Virus record (IMG/VR): IMGVR_UViG_3300037584_000567
Coordinates: 1 to 38,409 of that record
DNA length: 38,409 bases
DNA from: a virus
Direction: 5' to 3' (one strand)
Positions 37,106 to 38,409 of the stretch are shown here, one piece after another. Each line of letters starts with the position of its first letter. Position 1 is the first letter of the stretch. The translations under genes were made by a program, and so were the position numbers. The notes under the pieces were generated by a model. The model saw only the letters and a program-made list of their open reading frames with translations. It was not told the origin of the DNA and did no database searches.

Positions 37106-38409
37106 TTAATTTTCAACAATTGTGTATGATGTGCCTTTAGTTGTAAAACCTATCTCTTCATTATAGTATTTATATAATTTAAATAAGTCATCATCTTCTT
37201 TAATATTTACTCTAAATATATCAATATTTTTATTATAATTATTTTTTAATGTTTTAAAAAGCCTAGATAATATTTTTTCTCTTCCTAAAGAAGATAAAGA
37301 TAATTTATTACCTTTTACTTCACGCATAAAATTTAATTCTTCATTAGAGTCATTACCTCCTAATAATTTCATACTTTGTAATACATTATCTGCTGTTAAA
37401 GACTGTATAAATTCTGTATTTGCTATTTTTAACTTTTCTTCTTCTGACACAAATGCTTGATTTTTTATTTTTGCTATTTGTTGTTTTATTTCTGCAAAAG
37501 TACCACTAAAAGGAGTACCATCAATTTTTTTTCCTTGTGAATCTTTAAATGTATTTCCTTGCGCATCTTTATTTTTAAGTAGTAGAACCGCTTTTCTAAC
37601 ACTATCAATAACTGATGTTCCATTATTTAAAACTTTTTCTACAGTCTCAGCACTCTTAGTTAAAAATTCTTTTTTAAATGGATTTTCTTCATCTTTAGTA
37701 GGAGGATGCATTTTTTCATACTCTTCAACAAATATTTTTTGATCTTCAGTAGCATTTCCTTTGCGTATATTAAATCTAGCTTCTATGTATGCTTCTTTAT
37801 TAAATTTTTTATCTTTTGGGTTAACTTTATACACTAATTTATCTACTGTTTTATACCATTTATCAGGATTATTAGGATTTTGTAATACTGCTTTTCTTAC
37901 TTCTCCTATACTTTCCATTGTGTGTTTACCACCTTTAATTAAATTATTTAAAAATATTATAGGATCTCTAGCATTTTGATAGGCTTCTGTTTCAGATTTT
38001 TTAGTTTCAAAAGCATTAATTATTTCTTTTTCTGTTACTTCACCTTTTTGTTTAGCAGTTTGTAATTCTTCATAAGTTTTATAAAATTTACCACCAATAA
38101 ATAAATTTTGCTGTATTTCAGGAGGAAGTTTTGTTTCCCTGCTTTTATTTGCAATTCTTACCCTTTCAGCTTCTTTAATTAAGTTATGACCTACTAACTG
38201 AATATTAGGATTAGGGTTATCAATTAATTTAGTGCCTGCTGCTATTAGTCCCTCTGGTGTATTAGGGTCACCAACATTTAACACAGCATCTGTATAAGCT
38301 GTTTTTATCTCTTGCAACTGTTGAGCTTGTGCTTCTTCTGGTGTTTGTTGTCCAAATAAACGTCTAACACTACCTTGTAACTGCTCTCCACTTTGTGTAA
38401 TACGCTGTG
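37106..38409 (-). CDS. Internal virion protein, allele 2 (5' end beyond window)
   Basis: The frame is open to the right edge. The conserved part, SVRRLFGQQTPEEAQAQQLQ, continues past a TTG that could be mistaken for a start, so the real start lies beyond the window. The first residues seen match the 439-residue protein at 2685-4004. After about the IQMVG/IQLVG segment the two diverge and have different C-termini (this one ends TKGTSYTIVEN). Lys/Asn-rich helical sequence of at least 433 residues. Function inferred as for the allele-1 partner. Confidence 0.65.
   Translation of the reverse strand, partial: QRITQSGEQLQGSVRRLFGQQTPEEAQAQQLQEIKTAYTDAVLNVGDPNTPEGLIAAGTKLIDNPNPNIQLVGHNLIKEAERVRIANKSRETKLPPEIQQNLFIGGKFYKTYEELQTAKQKGEVTEKEIINAFETKKSETEAYQNARDPIIFLNNLIKGGKHTMESIGEVRKAVLQNPNNPDKWYKTVDKLVYKVNPKDKKFNKEAYIEARFNIRKGNATEDQKIFVEEYEKMHPPTKDEENPFKKEFLTKSAETVEKVLNNGTSVIDSVRKAVLLLKNKDAQGNTFKDSQGKKIDGTPFSGTFAEIKQQIAKIKNQAFVSEEEKLKIANTEFIQSLTADNVLQSMKLLGGNDSNEELNFMREVKGNKLSLSSLGREKILSRLFKTLKNNYNKNIDIFRVNIKEDDDLFKLYKYYNEEIGFTTKGTSYTIVEN
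38251..38409. repeat. Copy 2 of second end redundancy (see 3731-3889)
   Basis: The final 159 bases match 3731-3889 except for three bases, and the match continues to the end of the window. This is the anchor by which the right end joins back to the sequence after 3889. Confidence 0.85.

Noticed and set aside
1-38409. tRNA genes, integrase, repressor, CRISPR array, insertion sequences
   Set aside because: I looked for cloverleaf-like stretches, recombinase motifs, regularly spaced repeats and transposase motifs and saw none. Reading by eye can miss single tRNAs.

Overview
The window looks like almost all of a tailed-phage genome, a short-tailed marine podovirus with T7-like replication and virion genes, read through a circular map and slightly past closure. 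The host is probably a marine bacterium with an AT-rich genome. Total size (about 34.5-34.8 kb once the redundant ends are removed) and layout resemble pelagiphage-type podoviruses such as HTVC010P, but that is from memory. The host cannot be read from the sequence. No single-subunit RNA polymerase, integrase, tRNA, rRNA or CRISPR was seen. A host-RNA-polymerase-dependent, probably lytic phage fits best.

Layout. A 606-bp control region (20260-20865) separates two divergent gene arrays. Rightward (+) from 20866 to 33752 lie early and replication genes: small unknowns, a SprT-like metalloprotein, primase-helicase, family A DNA polymerase, single-strand binding protein, 5'-3' exonuclease, a PD-(D/E)XK-like nuclease, a Mom-like DNA-modification protein, a metallophosphoesterase, a DUF3310 protein and a cobalamin-type ribonucleotide reductase. 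A short accessory cassette follows: a c-type cytochrome, small membrane proteins and a DUF1289 protein. Leftward (-) from 20259 to 1, continuing circularly from about 34822 down to 33733, lie late genes: putative small terminase, large terminase, portal, scaffold, major capsid protein, tail fibre and adhesin genes, a run of tiny basic proteins, tail tube and nozzle proteins, large internal/ejection proteins, holin and M15 endolysin. The two arrays meet tail to tail at 33733-33752.

The ends overlap. Bases 1-443 match 34823-35265 (about 98.5% by eye), and 3731-3889 match 38251-38409 (156/159). Between these anchors the two copies are clearly different: 445-3730 and 35262-38250 carry alternative versions of the same two ejection-protein genes. 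The simplest reading is a circularly permuted or circular-mapping genome assembled from a population with two alleles of a hypervariable ejection cassette.

Regulation. Good sigma70-type promoters are visible for the late array (20433-20405, and a second at 16527-16499 before the scaffold/capsid genes) and the early array (20803-20831). Two hairpin terminators follow the capsid gene. The control region also holds four elements with the GG-N10-GC spacing and near-consensus sequence of sigma54 promoters, plus an NtrC-like palindrome. This is the most unusual regulatory signal in the window. The most unusual genes are the secreted cytochrome c and the Mom-like modification protein.
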